Assembly (NCBI GenBank): GCA_049589355.1
Contig: JBAWAP010000146.1
Coordinates: 1 to 16,051, forward strand
Direction of reading: 5' to 3'
Length of the DNA stretch: 16,051 bases
Source: JBAWAP01 sp049589355
GTDB lineage: Bacteria > Chloroflexota > Anaerolineae > VGOG01
The notes beneath the pieces were generated by a model, which searched no databases, was not told where the DNA came from, and saw only the letters and a list, made by a program, of their open reading frames with translations. Position 1 is the stretch's first letter, and every line of letters starts with the position of its first letter. A program made the translations under genes and the position numbers. Positions 7,430 to 14,446 of this stretch are shown piece by piece.

Positions 7430-8500
7430 CTATCTGGCGCAGCGGAAGCCAACGTCGTCGTTCGCCAGCTCAACGCCGCTGCAGCTCCGCTCGGTGGTGC
7501 GCACCAATTGCTTGTCGCTGAACCAACCACCACCCCTTATCACTCTGTACTTCTCCCCAAAATAGGGAGAATGAAAGTCACCCCCAGGGTATGCCTTGAA
7601 CCAGTCACTCGTCCACTCAGCGACATTTCCAGCCATGTCCATCATCCCATAGGGACTGGCTCCGGCTGGGAAACTCCCCACAGGGGTGGCCCCTCGAAGC
7701 TTTGCCTCCTTGGTGTTTGCCTTGGCCGCATCCCACTGATTCCCCCAGGGATAGATGCGCGCATCGGTGCCCCGCGCCGCTTTCTCCCACTCCGCCTCGG
7801 TAGGCAACCTCTTCCCTGCCCACTCACAATAGGCCCTGGCATCGTTCCAACTCACCTTCACCACGGGATGATTGGGCTTATCCTTAGCATAGAACCGCCA
7901 AGAGGTGTCACCCGTCTTCTCCGCATCGGTGACATAGCCTGCCTCCCAAACAAACCTCTCGAACTCCTGGTTAGTCACCTCAAACTTGTCAATCTCAAAG
8001 GCCCCGACGAAGACCACATGAGGTGGCCTCTCGTCCTCAACATCGCTGCCCATGGTGAACTCGCCAGCAGGAATAGCGATCATCACTGCCTCCACCTCTG
8101 GGGGCGGGGCCCCCAGCGTAGGTGCCACAGTAGGTACACGAGTAGGAGTAGGCTTCGGGGTATGGGTCGGCGTTGGCGGAAGTGGGGTCGGGGTGGCAGT
8201 AGGCACAGGGGTAGGAGTGGGGACCGGGGTATAGGTCCGCGTTGGTGTAGGCGGTTTCGGTGTGGCAGTAGGCACAGGGGTGGGGCTCGGGGTATAAGTT
8301 CGCGTTGGTGTAGGCGGTTTCGGTGTAGGAGTGGGTGGTATCTCGGTTGGGGTAGGAGTGGGTGGTATCTTGGTTGGGGTAGGAGTTGAGGTGGGTGGTA
8401 CAAGTGTGGCGGTGGGTGTCGGGGGAATCTCAGTAGCAGATTTGCAGCTAACGCCCAAAACCAGAAGTGCCAAGAGCCAAGCCAATAGCGTTTTCCTCAT
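7430..8500 (-). CDS. Lipoprotein with Pro/Thr stalk and FGE-sulfatase (SUMF1-like) domain
   Basis: The 356-residue protein has a lipoprotein-type signal (residues 1-18, Cys19 after LGVS, a slightly weak lipobox) and a Pro/Thr stalk (about 21-137). An FGE-sulfatase/C-type-lectin-fold domain follows (about 138-356). Domain marks are MIAIPAGEFTMGSD, FEIDKFEVTNQEF, RLPTEAEWEKAARG (231-244), PWGN, DMAGNVAEWTSDW (288-300), RGGGW (322-326) and the terminal GFRCAR. The two cysteines used by true formylglycine-generating enzymes, placed shortly after RGGS, are absent. A non-catalytic binding role at the cell surface is therefore more likely than sulfatase activation. ATG 8500 has AGGAGG (8508-8513) seven bases upstream. 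Its architecture parallels the DUF3048 lipoprotein of this window. Confidence 0.9.
   Translation of the reverse strand: MRKTLLAWLLALLVLGVSCKSATEIPPTPTATLVPPTSTPTPTKIPPTPTPTEIPPTPTPKPPTPTRTYTPSPTPVPTATPKPPTPTRTYTPVPTPTPVPTATPTPLPPTPTHTPKPTPTRVPTVAPTLGAPPPEVEAVMIAIPAGEFTMGSDVEDERPPHVVFVGAFEIDKFEVTNQEFERFVWEAGYVTDAEKTGDTSWRFYAKDKPNHPVVKVSWNDARAYCEWAGKRLPTEAEWEKAARGTDARIYPWGNQWDAAKANTKEAKLRGATPVGSFPAGASPYGMMDMAGNVAEWTSDWFKAYPGGDFHSPYFGEKYRVIRGGGWFSDKQLVRTTERSCSGVELANDDVGFRCAR
8193..8400. repeat. Imperfect tandem repeats encoding the Pro/Thr stalk
   Basis: A 26-base string (8238-8263) recurs exactly at 8301-8326, 63 bases (21 codons) apart. GTGGCAGTAGGCACAGGGG (8262-8280) also appears 69 bases away, near 8193. 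Next to them, 27-base units based on GTAGGAGTGGGTGGTATCT repeat in tandem. All spacings are multiples of three, so expansion or contraction would change stalk length without breaking the frame. Confidence 0.7.
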
Positions 8501-8542
8501 CTCGATGCCTCCTCTATGTTCTTCAAAATAGTTGGCTGGCAC

Positions 8543-8557
8543 GCTGTGAATCACAGC
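8543..8557. promoter_or_regulatory. 15-bp palindrome GCTGTGA-A-TCACAGC upstream of the FGE-domain gene
   Basis: Seven-base arms are perfectly complementary around one A. The site is 43-57 bases before the ATG. A consensus -35 TTGACA lies on the minus strand at 8576-8581, 18 bases further upstream, so the palindrome covers the place where a -10 would be expected. This is a candidate operator. Confidence 0.5.
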
Positions 8558-8585
8558 CCTTGCCGACAGCCGAAGTGTCAACATG

Positions 8586-8606
8586 GCTTCCAACAAAGTT
8601 GGAAGC
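8586..8606. terminator. Hairpin after the hydantoinase gene
   Basis: GCTTCCAAC and GTTGGAAGC (9 bp) flank the loop AAA, 100-120 bases past the amidohydrolase stop. No T-run follows in the direction of transcription, so it may be a weak terminator or simply a palindrome before the next promoter. Confidence 0.4.
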
Positions 8607-8705
8607 TGTTATTCATCATACTACAGAATCCCACAAAACGCAACCACAGTTCGATATTTCCTTGAACATGTTTGCAACTGTCCTGCCATGCTTGACAAGT
8701 TCGGG

Positions 8706-10154
8706 TCAGTTATTGAGCCGCTGCAACCGACCGCACTGAACCAATTGACCGCTCCCGGGCTGGGCTATGATGCGCCCATCTTCGTAAACCACCTGACCAC
8801 GACGGATGGTGATTCGGGGCCAGCCAGTCACTTCCATTCCCTCGTAGATGGAAAAGCCCGCCCGCGAAAATTGTTCGGCCCCGCGTATCACGCGACTCTC
8901 GGTAGGGTCCCAGAGAACCAGATCGGCGTCAGAGCCAACGGCGATGGTTCCTTTGCGCGGGTAGAGACCGAAAAGCCTGGCCGCGTTGGTTGAGGTGAGG
9001 GCCACAAATTGCCCCAACGAAATCTTTCCCTTCAGCACCCCGTCCGAGTAGAGCATGGGCAACATGACCTGCAGGTTGCTGACTCCAGGACGCAAGTTGG
9101 CGACGTTCAGGGATGGATCGAGCTTTTGTTCGCGGGTCCAGGGGGCGTGGTCAGTGGCCACCGTGTGAATGGTGCCTTTGCCCAGTCCTTCCCAGAGAGC
9201 CGCAACGTCCTGAGTCTCGCGAAGGGGTGGCTGCCCCACATACACGGCCCCATCTGGATCGAGGAATCGCTCCTGGGTAAGGTGCAGGTAGAGCGGTCGC
9301 GTCTCGACGTAGACGGGAAGGGCACGCGCCTGCGCCTCCTCGCAGACCCGCAGCGCACGCTCGGAGGACAGGTGAACGACGTAGATGGGTGAACCGGTCG
9401 CCTCGCACATCGCCACCGCGCGCTGGGTTGCCACGACCTCAGAAACCACCGGTCTGCTCTCTGCATAGTAGCGCAGCGAGCCATGCCCCTGGGCCAACAG
9501 GGCTTGGCACTTGGCAGAGATGATGGCCCAGTCCTCGCAGTGGATCACGGTGAGGATTCCCATTTCTCCAGCCGCCTGCAGCATTTCCAGGTACGCTAAG
9601 ACATGCTTATCGAACTCTTCCGTGCATAAGAACACCTTGATGGTGGTGTGACCTGCGGCGACCATCTGGGGCAACCCGGGTATCGCGGCCTCAATGGGCG
9701 GGAGGAGAACCGGATGAAGCATGACGTCGGCGATGGCCTGCTGCTGTACGAGCTTTGTCTCGCGTTTCAGCGTGGCGAGGGGCGTCTCGCCGGGCTCAGG
9801 AAAAGACATGTTCCCTACCGTAGTGATACCCCCGGCGAGAGCCGCTTTAGAGCCACTTGTCAGATCGTCCACCCAGCGATCGGCTGCCGGAACGGATTCG
9901 GGCAGGGTCAGATGCACATGCGGGTCAATGCCCCCAGGCAGGACCAGCAGTCCTTGGGCATCGAGCTCGCGCTCGTCGCCTTCACGCCTGGGGAGATGGC
10001 GGTCAATTTCTACAATCCTGCCGTCACGAATACGAATGTCAGCCTCAAACTGTCGCTCCGTGGTCACAATCAAGCCATTCCGGATAACGAGGTTAGGCGA
10101 CAATTCCGCTGAACTCTCATAATTGGTTTGATTGTTGGTAGGTGATGTCGTCAT
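8706..10154 (-). CDS. Dihydropyrimidinase / hydantoinase / allantoinase-type amidohydrolase
   Basis: The 482-residue length fits the cyclic-amidohydrolase family, which opens hydantoin, dihydropyrimidine, allantoin or related rings with a two-metal centre. All expected metal ligands are visible: His79 and His81 in GGIDPHVHLTLP, the lysine to be carboxylated (Lys173 in TIKVFL), His205 in VIHCEDW, His261 in YVVHLSS and Asp335 in ATDHAPW. The small beta-sandwich formed by both ends is also present (NLVIRNGLIV; GSDADLVLWDP). The exact substrate cannot be read from sequence. ATG 10154 is chosen because GAGG (10161-10164) lies six bases upstream and the family's first strand starts soon after. The longer frame from 10220 would overlap the upstream gene. 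It sits 53 bases after the M24 gene, probably in one operon. Confidence 0.9.
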   Translation of the reverse strand: MTTSPTNNQTNYESSAELSPNLVIRNGLIVTTERQFEADIRIRDGRIVEIDRHLPRREGDERELDAQGLLVLPGGIDPHVHLTLPESVPAADRWVDDLTSGSKAALAGGITTVGNMSFPEPGETPLATLKRETKLVQQQAIADVMLHPVLLPPIEAAIPGLPQMVAAGHTTIKVFLCTEEFDKHVLAYLEMLQAAGEMGILTVIHCEDWAIISAKCQALLAQGHGSLRYYAESRPVVSEVVATQRAVAMCEATGSPIYVVHLSSERALRVCEEAQARALPVYVETRPLYLHLTQERFLDPDGAVYVGQPPLRETQDVAALWEGLGKGTIHTVATDHAPWTREQKLDPSLNVANLRPGVSNLQVMLPMLYSDGVLKGKISLGQFVALTSTNAARLFGLYPRKGTIAVGSDADLVLWDPTESRVIRGAEQFSRAGFSIYEGMEVTGWPRITIRRGQVVYEDGRIIAQPGSGQLVQCGRLQRLNN

Positions 10155-10207
10155 TGCCTGCCTCTTTCTGTCTCGCGGATGTCGTTTTATGCAACATGCA
10201 TCCAGTC

Positions 10208-11398
10208 TCAGATGCACCACAACTCTGTCTGGGGCTTGCTCAGGTACTCGGCTCCCTGAGGAGTGACGAGTACGTCCTCCTCGCAGCCGATGTAGCCGCG
10301 CCCCGACACCTGCACCCCTAGCTCAATGGCAAAGACGTTGCCGGCTTCAACCAGGCCGTCCACTGAGGTCCCGTACCTGTCCCAGTGTGGCCCCAGGATG
10401 GTCGCGCCATCGTGGGCTGTGCGACCGACGTGGTGGCCGAAAGCGTGCATGTACTCTGGATAACCAGTTTTAGTCAGCGCCTCACGTGCCACCTGGTCCA
10501 CCTCCCAGCCACGAACACCAGGGTGCAGCACCGCCCGGCCGGCCTCCAGCGCCTTCCGCGACGCTTCCCATCCGGCCAACACATCCGCCGGTGGCTCCGT
10601 CTCCCCCTCGTCGAGTAGATACCACGTCCTCTGTAGGTCGGAGACGAACCCGCCCTTCTGCACTCCAAAGTCCACTTGCAGCAGATGCCCACGCTGGATG
10701 GTAAAGTCGCCCGGCATGGCGTGGCCGAAGGGTGAATCAGGGCCCGCCGTGACCGCCGGGCAGTAGTCCGCCTCCCAGGCCAGCCCCAATCCCTCCTGCG
10801 ATGCGGCGTCGTGGAAAAGACGGGCCAATTCCCGCTCCGTCAAACCCGGCTGGATCAGTCCGCCTACGTGACGGAAGATGGCCTCTGTGGCCCGGATGGC
10901 TGCCTTGATGCGCCCAACCTCCGTCGGAGATTTGCGCCCGCGTAGCGCTCCAATCACCTTTTCGGCCGAGACAAAGCGGCTGGCGTACTTTGTCCCTTCG
11001 ACGATTTTCTCTAGCACGCGGAACATCCCGTGCGTGAGCCCATCGGCCGCCGGATCGCTCTCCGAGAAATTGAGCGCCACCTGGCGCGGGTCCTGCCAGG
11101 CCAGGTGGTCCAGCAGTGGCTCGCGGATGGACTGATCGTAGCCGACGACGGTCCTGTAGCCGCCCATGCCCTTGACGTTATCTACATCGAAGCGGCCCAC
11201 GATGGCGATGCGCTCGCCACTGCGGCTGATCATCAGTGCTGACTGCCAGGTCAGGCCAAAGCCCAGAAGCAAGTCGAGACAAGGGTCTGGCACCTGTGAA
11301 GTCTCACGCACGAAGGTGAGCCAGAGGTCAATCTCCTTCTCCTTCAGCACCTCCACAGCCTGATCTAGTTTTTCTCGAACGATTTCAAATTCTGCCAT
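10208..11398 (-). CDS. M24 family protein (Xaa-Pro peptidase / creatinase type)
   Basis: The 396 residues show the two-domain layout of the family: a creatinase-N-like domain (about 1-150) and a pita-bread catalytic domain (about 160-396). Dimetal ligands are all present: Asp243 in LQVDFGV, Asp254 in VSDLQRT, His322 in HAFGHHVG, Glu359 in FAIELGV and Glu373 in GCEEDVLV. His329 matches the second conserved histidine. Members either cut Xaa-Pro bonds or hydrolyse small C-N substrates such as creatine. Pairing with a hydantoinase-type enzyme makes a small-molecule role worth considering, but this is inference. ATG 11398 has GAGGGAG just upstream. A TATAAT box lies 47-52 bases upstream. Confidence 0.9.
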   Translation of the reverse strand: MAEFEIVREKLDQAVEVLKEKEIDLWLTFVRETSQVPDPCLDLLLGFGLTWQSALMISRSGERIAIVGRFDVDNVKGMGGYRTVVGYDQSIREPLLDHLAWQDPRQVALNFSESDPAADGLTHGMFRVLEKIVEGTKYASRFVSAEKVIGALRGRKSPTEVGRIKAAIRATEAIFRHVGGLIQPGLTERELARLFHDAASQEGLGLAWEADYCPAVTAGPDSPFGHAMPGDFTIQRGHLLQVDFGVQKGGFVSDLQRTWYLLDEGETEPPADVLAGWEASRKALEAGRAVLHPGVRGWEVDQVAREALTKTGYPEYMHAFGHHVGRTAHDGATILGPHWDRYGTSVDGLVEAGNVFAIELGVQVSGRGYIGCEEDVLVTPQGAEYLSKPQTELWCI

Positions 11399-11444
11399 AA
11401 TACTCCCTCTTCCATTACTCCTCCTGATCTAGCGTATGCATGAT

Positions 11445-11450
11445 ATTATA
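11445..11450 (-). promoter_or_regulatory. -10 box (TATAAT) upstream of the M24 gene
   Basis: A perfect TATAAT on the minus strand follows GGGG. The hexamer 17 bases upstream (TGGCGA) is a poor -35. Transcription would start near 11438, giving a 40-base leader to the ATG at 11398. Confidence 0.5.
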
Positions 11451-11510
11451 CCCCAAGATCGCCCAAATCGCCACTGCTTTTTCGGAATCCGTGAAGAAGC
11501 GTGGAAGTTG

Positions 11511-11553
11511 TGCGCAAAATAAGCCGGCAAAGGGATAGATTCCCTCGCCGGCT
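11511..11553 (-). terminator. Rho-independent terminator after the acyltransferase-like gene
   Basis: AGCCGGC (11522-11528) and GCCGGCT (11547-11553) form the outer stem, with GGGA/TCCC pairing inside. Read on the minus strand, the stem is followed by TTATTTTG. It lies 33-75 bases past the stop at 11586 and separates this unit from the M24-hydantoinase unit. Confidence 0.75.
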
Positions 11554-11585
11554 CCATCAGTCACATCCGGCCTCTTCAGTCTGCT

Positions 11586-12422
11586 TCATTTCTTCGACAA
11601 GACTTCGGTCACCTCAGCAGAGGATTTATAGTCCAACCTGCTTCTAACCTCTCTCAGCTTATCCTCAACGTCCTCGAAGTCCCCCCTTTGTCCGGGAGGG
11701 AGAAGCATGGCTGTTTGGCACATTATCAACCGCGAAATGTCGAGCAAAAGATCACCCATTTCGAACTCGTCTAGCTTTCCCACGTCGGGCAGATTTATCG
11801 GCTCACCGAACCTGACCTTCACTATTTCCGGCTTCCCCTCTTTCGCCTTGGTCACCATCCCCATCGGCACGATGGGGATTTTCTTCTTGACGGAAAACAG
11901 CACTGCCCCAGTCCTCAAATCGCGCTCCAACAGGCCATTGCCCCTCGTTTTGCCCGTGATCGAAAGCCACAAAACATTCCCCTGGCCATCGAGGTGAGCC
12001 AGAACCTTCTTGAGAGTTTCGGAATCCAATATGTATTTCCCGGATTGGTCCTTCAGGGCCGGGAAGATGCACCGATCCACCCCCAGGGCTTTTAGCAGCA
12101 CATTTGCTCCCGCCACGACCTCTTTTCTGGCAATCCCTTTCAATCGGAACTCTTGCCCGGGCAAACGACAGCCAACCTTCATAACCGCCCTTAGCGTCTG
12201 TGAAACCGAGGGATAATTGCTCACCAAAATCACACGCTTATTATCGCCCAGACAGGCGGGAATGGGCTCCACCTCGATGCCCATTATCGCCATATCCGTC
12301 ATCTTTCGGACCCACCTGCTGCGCTCCAGCAACCTCAACGAACGCAGCTTAGCATCAAACCTCTGAGGAATTCCCCCCAATATGCTCGAAGCTGCCTGAA
12401 CGAAGCTTGGCACTTCTTTCAT
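11586..12422 (-). CDS. PlsC-like glycerolipid acyltransferase homologue with altered catalytic motif
   Basis: The 278-residue protein follows the order of acyltransferase motifs seen in 1-acylglycerol-3-phosphate acyltransferases. The segment VILVSNYPSVSQTL (65-78) corresponds to the NHX4D block, FRLKGIARKEV with LLKALGVDRCIF (about 92-120) to block II, LSITGKTRGNG (153-163) to the FPEGTRS block, and KKIPIVPMGM (180-189) to block IV. The catalytic His is replaced by Tyr70, the paired Asp by Gln75, and the Glu of block III appears missing. Either chemistry differs or this is a non-catalytic relative. No clear membrane span is seen. ATG 12422 has AAGGAGG eight bases upstream; the frame continues 16 codons further up without such support. 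The winged-helix regulator gene lies 97 bases upstream on the same strand, and a terminator follows. Confidence 0.75.
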   Translation of the reverse strand: MKEVPSFVQAASSILGGIPQRFDAKLRSLRLLERSRWVRKMTDMAIMGIEVEPIPACLGDNKRVILVSNYPSVSQTLRAVMKVGCRLPGQEFRLKGIARKEVVAGANVLLKALGVDRCIFPALKDQSGKYILDSETLKKVLAHLDGQGNVLWLSITGKTRGNGLLERDLRTGAVLFSVKKKIPIVPMGMVTKAKEGKPEIVKVRFGEPINLPDVGKLDEFEMGDLLLDISRLIMCQTAMLLPPGQRGDFEDVEDKLREVRSRLDYKSSAEVTEVLSKK

Positions 12423-12519
12423 GGTTTTTGCCTCCTTTCTATTCTGAAAATCCTCACTTTGCTTCCTCAAAAGGATAGAAGACCAAAAAAACCAAAATTT
12501 TGCCGAAAAAAAGAGAGGG

Positions 12520-13221
12520 TTAGATGCCCATGATCTTCATCACCTCCTGGGCGAAGTCGGACAGCCTTTTCTTGTTCTCAGTGCTCAGCTTGGCCAGGTT
12601 ATCCTGGTACTTCTGCGTGTAGGAAAGCAGCAGCGTGGTGACACGGCGATTGGCCTTTTCCACCAGGGTGAGGCCCAGAGTCAAGCCGGCCAGGGCATTG
12701 AGCCCTAACTCGCCGGGAAATCCCAAGGCGCGGAGCTGTTTGAACAGGCCACTGGCCTCTGCTTCCTCCTTGAGTTGGTTCAGGCTGAGCATGGCAGCGG
12801 TAATCATCTCGGCGACGTAGAGCATGGGCGATTTACGCTCGGGGATGCGGAGCAGAATCTCATCCAGGAAGTTCTGGTAATCAGCACCCTTGATTTCCCG
12901 CAGAGCTTGCAGGATGCGCCCTTTGGCCTGCTCCCATTCCTCCTTGCCCCAATCCCCCCCGGCCAGTTGGGCCATCACCTTGACAGCCTTCTCCGTGGGG
13001 TGAAAGACGATGCTGGAGCGGCCTGGCCCGCCCTCCTTGGGCAACCTGTACTCCGAGGCGACCAGCCCACGCTCTTCTAGTAGACGCAGCATGTCGTAGG
13101 CGGTCGGCTTGCTGACCCCCACGTTTTCAGCCAACTGGGTGTAGTGAATGGGCTGGTTGGTCCCCTGATACAGGTCGAGAAATCGTCTGAGGAACTCTCT
13201 CTGGCGCCCTGTCAGCTTCAC
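12520..13221 (-). CDS. Winged-helix transcriptional regulator (MarR/IdeR-like N-terminal domain)
   Basis: The 233-residue protein has an N-terminal winged helix-turn-helix (about 1-80): HYTQLAENVGVSKPTAYDMLRLLEERGLV is a clear HTH with recognition helix, followed by a wing with GGPGRSS. The C-terminal 150 residues are helical and not recognised; they may bind a ligand or mediate dimerisation. The start is GTG at 13221, supported by AAGGAG (13228-13233) six bases upstream. It is transcribed from a near-perfect promoter facing the DUF92 gene and lies directly upstream of the acyltransferase-like gene, so these two neighbours are the natural first candidates for its targets, itself included. No effector can be named. 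Confidence 0.82.
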   Translation of the reverse strand: MKLTGRQREFLRRFLDLYQGTNQPIHYTQLAENVGVSKPTAYDMLRLLEERGLVASEYRLPKEGGPGRSSIVFHPTEKAVKVMAQLAGGDWGKEEWEQAKGRILQALREIKGADYQNFLDEILLRIPERKSPMLYVAEMITAAMLSLNQLKEEAEASGLFKQLRALGFPGELGLNALAGLTLGLTLVEKANRRVTTLLLSYTQKYQDNLAKLSTENKKRLSDFAQEVMKIMGI

Positions 13222-13259
13222 GCTTCTCTCCTTTCTCAGAATGCCTAAAAACCAAATAA

Positions 13260-13287
13260 ATTATAGCACACATGACCCATCTGTCAA
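13260..13287 (-). promoter_or_regulatory. Near-consensus sigma70 promoter of the winged-helix regulator
   Basis: On the minus strand TTGACA (13282-13287) and TATAAT (13260-13265) are 16 bases apart, with an additional TGC before the -10. Transcription would start near 13253. GATGGGT directly follows the -35. Confidence 0.85.
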
Positions 13288-13327
13288 GTTGCCAAGGGCT
13301 TGAGATTTCAAAGCAATTCTGATGGGT

Positions 13328-13356
13328 TTGATGGCAGAACGTTTTTGGGATATAAT
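13328..13356 (+). promoter_or_regulatory. Sigma70 promoter of the DUF92 gene
   Basis: TTGATG (13328-13333) and TATAAT (13351-13356) are 17 bases apart. Start of transcription is expected near 13363, about 32 bases before the chosen start codon. GATGGGT (13321-13327) directly precedes the -35. Confidence 0.8.
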
Positions 13357-13394
13357 TGAGCGGACTTAACAGCATTGCTTGTGAGGCAAGGGCT

Positions 13395-14228
13395 TTGAAT
13401 GTGTGGCAGTTAGCTTTTGGCGTGGCCCTCAGTACCCTCATCGCCTGGGCGGGCTATCGGGGGCGATCGCTTTCCCGCAGTGGCGTCGTGGGGGCGATCA
13501 TCGTCGGCACCCTCACCTTCGGCCTGGGTGGGTGGACCTGGGGTCTGCTGTTGATCGCTTTCTTCATCTCTTCCAGCCTCCTCTCCCACTACCGCAAGGA
13601 CGACAAGCGCGAGCTGGCTGAGAAGTTCGCCAAGACCGGCCAGCGGGATCTGGGCCAGGCTCTGGCCAACGGAGGTTGGGGGGCTATCCTAGCCATAGCC
13701 TATTTTTGCCAGCCTGACCCCATCCTCTTCGCCGCCTTTGTGGGGGCCATGGCTGCGGTCAACACCGACACCTGGGCCACGGAGCTTGGTGTGTTGAGCC
13801 CCACCCCGCCTCGCCTCATGACTACCGGCCAGAGGGTGCCCGTCGGCACCTCAGGAGGGGTGACAGCTCGGGGGACGCTGGCAGCTTTGGGTGGCGGTCT
13901 CTTCATCGGCTTGATGGCTCTCGTCCTGGGTCAGGTGGAAGCGATGTGGGGAAGCGGGCCATTGAATGGACACCATCTCTGGCTGGTGCCTATCGGGATT
14001 ATCGGCGGCCTCGCTGGCTCAACCTTAGACAGCCTGTTGGGGACTACGGCGCAGGGCATCTACTATTGCCCTCAATGCCAGAAGGAGACCGAAAGCAAAG
14101 TCTATCGCTGTGGCCAGCCAACCCAGCACTTGCGCGGCTGGCGCTGGCTGAACAACGATTTGGTCAACTTCGTGAGTTCCATCGTAGGCAGTTTGATGGC
14201 TGGCTTTTTGGGGTGGCTTGTCTTTTGA
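13395..14228 (+). CDS. DUF92 family integral membrane protein (TMEM19/VTE6-like)
   Basis: The 277-residue protein has several hydrophobic spans and the family's conserved blocks: GYRGRSLSRSGVVGAIIVGTL, FGLGGWTWGLLLIAFFISSS, GQALANGGWGAILA, AAVNTDTWATELGVLS, PVGTSGGVTARGTLAALGGG and GGLAGSTLDSLLG. Near the C-terminus is a Cys-containing segment (YYCPQCQKETE, YRCGQ) followed by WLNNDLVNF. Plant and cyanobacterial relatives are linked to phytyl-phosphate kinase; the bacterial role is unproven. The start is probably TTG 13395 (GAGG eight bases upstream, reading MNVWQLAFGV), because the earlier in-frame TTG at 13356 overlaps the -10 box. GTG 13401 is another option. The last 28 codons recur at 15743-15834. 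Confidence 0.88.
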   Translation: MNVWQLAFGVALSTLIAWAGYRGRSLSRSGVVGAIIVGTLTFGLGGWTWGLLLIAFFISSSLLSHYRKDDKRELAEKFAKTGQRDLGQALANGGWGAILAIAYFCQPDPILFAAFVGAMAAVNTDTWATELGVLSPTPPRLMTTGQRVPVGTSGGVTARGTLAALGGGLFIGLMALVLGQVEAMWGSGPLNGHHLWLVPIGIIGGLAGSTLDSLLGTTAQGIYYCPQCQKETESKVYRCGQPTQHLRGWRWLNNDLVNFVSSIVGSLMAGFLGWLVF

Positions 14229-14446
14229 CAGTGGGAGATGGCCGTGACGAGCAGAGCCCGGCCTAAGCTGTACCCAAAAACGAAGGCCACGAAAGCATTT
14301 CGCGTGTTTCGTGGCCTTTCGCTTGAATGGTCGCAATCGCCTGGTCAGGCAGCGATAACTTCCACTTCAGCCTGGGTAGCCACCCTAGGATTCACCAATC
14401 TGGAGCGAACAGGTGCCAATCTCTCGATCTCTACATAGACCAGAGG
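14137..14446. repeat. Direct repeat, first copy (DUF92 3' end, terminator, DUF5647 3' end)
   Basis: These 310 bases match 15743-16051 with 14 mismatches and one single-base gap by hand alignment (about 95% identity). The second copy is cut by the window edge, so the true repeat may be longer. It begins at GCTGGCGCTGGC, the shared junction sequence. Confidence 0.92.
14276..14318 (-). terminator. Terminator hairpin after the DUF5647 gene, possibly bidirectional
   Basis: AAGGCCACGAAA (14283-14294) and TTTCGTGGCCTT (14307-14318) form a perfect 12-bp stem. On the minus strand it is followed by TTTTTGG (from 14280 down), a good terminator for DUF5647. It also stands 55 bases after the DUF92 stop, so it may serve both directions. 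Confidence 0.8.

Noticed and set aside
7232..8389. 385-codon plus-strand frame opposite the FGE-domain gene
   Set aside because: It ends in Gly/Arg-rich repeats that are the complement of the Pro/Thr stalk; the minus strand holds a well-supported lipoprotein.
8193..8400. CRISPR-like regularly spaced repeats
   Set aside because: Spacing is irregular (27, 63 and 69 bases), the spacers are not unique, and everything is in frame as a Pro/Thr stalk.
8543..8557. CRP-type binding site (TGTGA...TCACA)
   Set aside because: CRP half-sites are separated by six bases; here only one base separates them, so it is kept only as an unassigned palindrome.
10189..10201. Palindrome ATGCA-ACA-TGCAT between the M24 and hydantoinase genes
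   Set aside because: The arms are only five bases and AT/GC-balanced, there is no promoter nearby, and such a site is not rare by chance in 16 kb.
11367..11415. 16-codon leader ORF overlapping the M24 start, with AGGAGG upstream
   Set aside because: The spacing to its ATG is only about four bases, its product has no feature of an attenuator, and the strong G-rich stretch may simply extend the ribosome site region of the M24 gene.
12493..12502. CAAAATTTTG palindrome before the acyltransferase-like gene
   Set aside because: It is short and lies in a low-complexity A/T stretch; no promoter elements accompany it, so I do not call it an operator.
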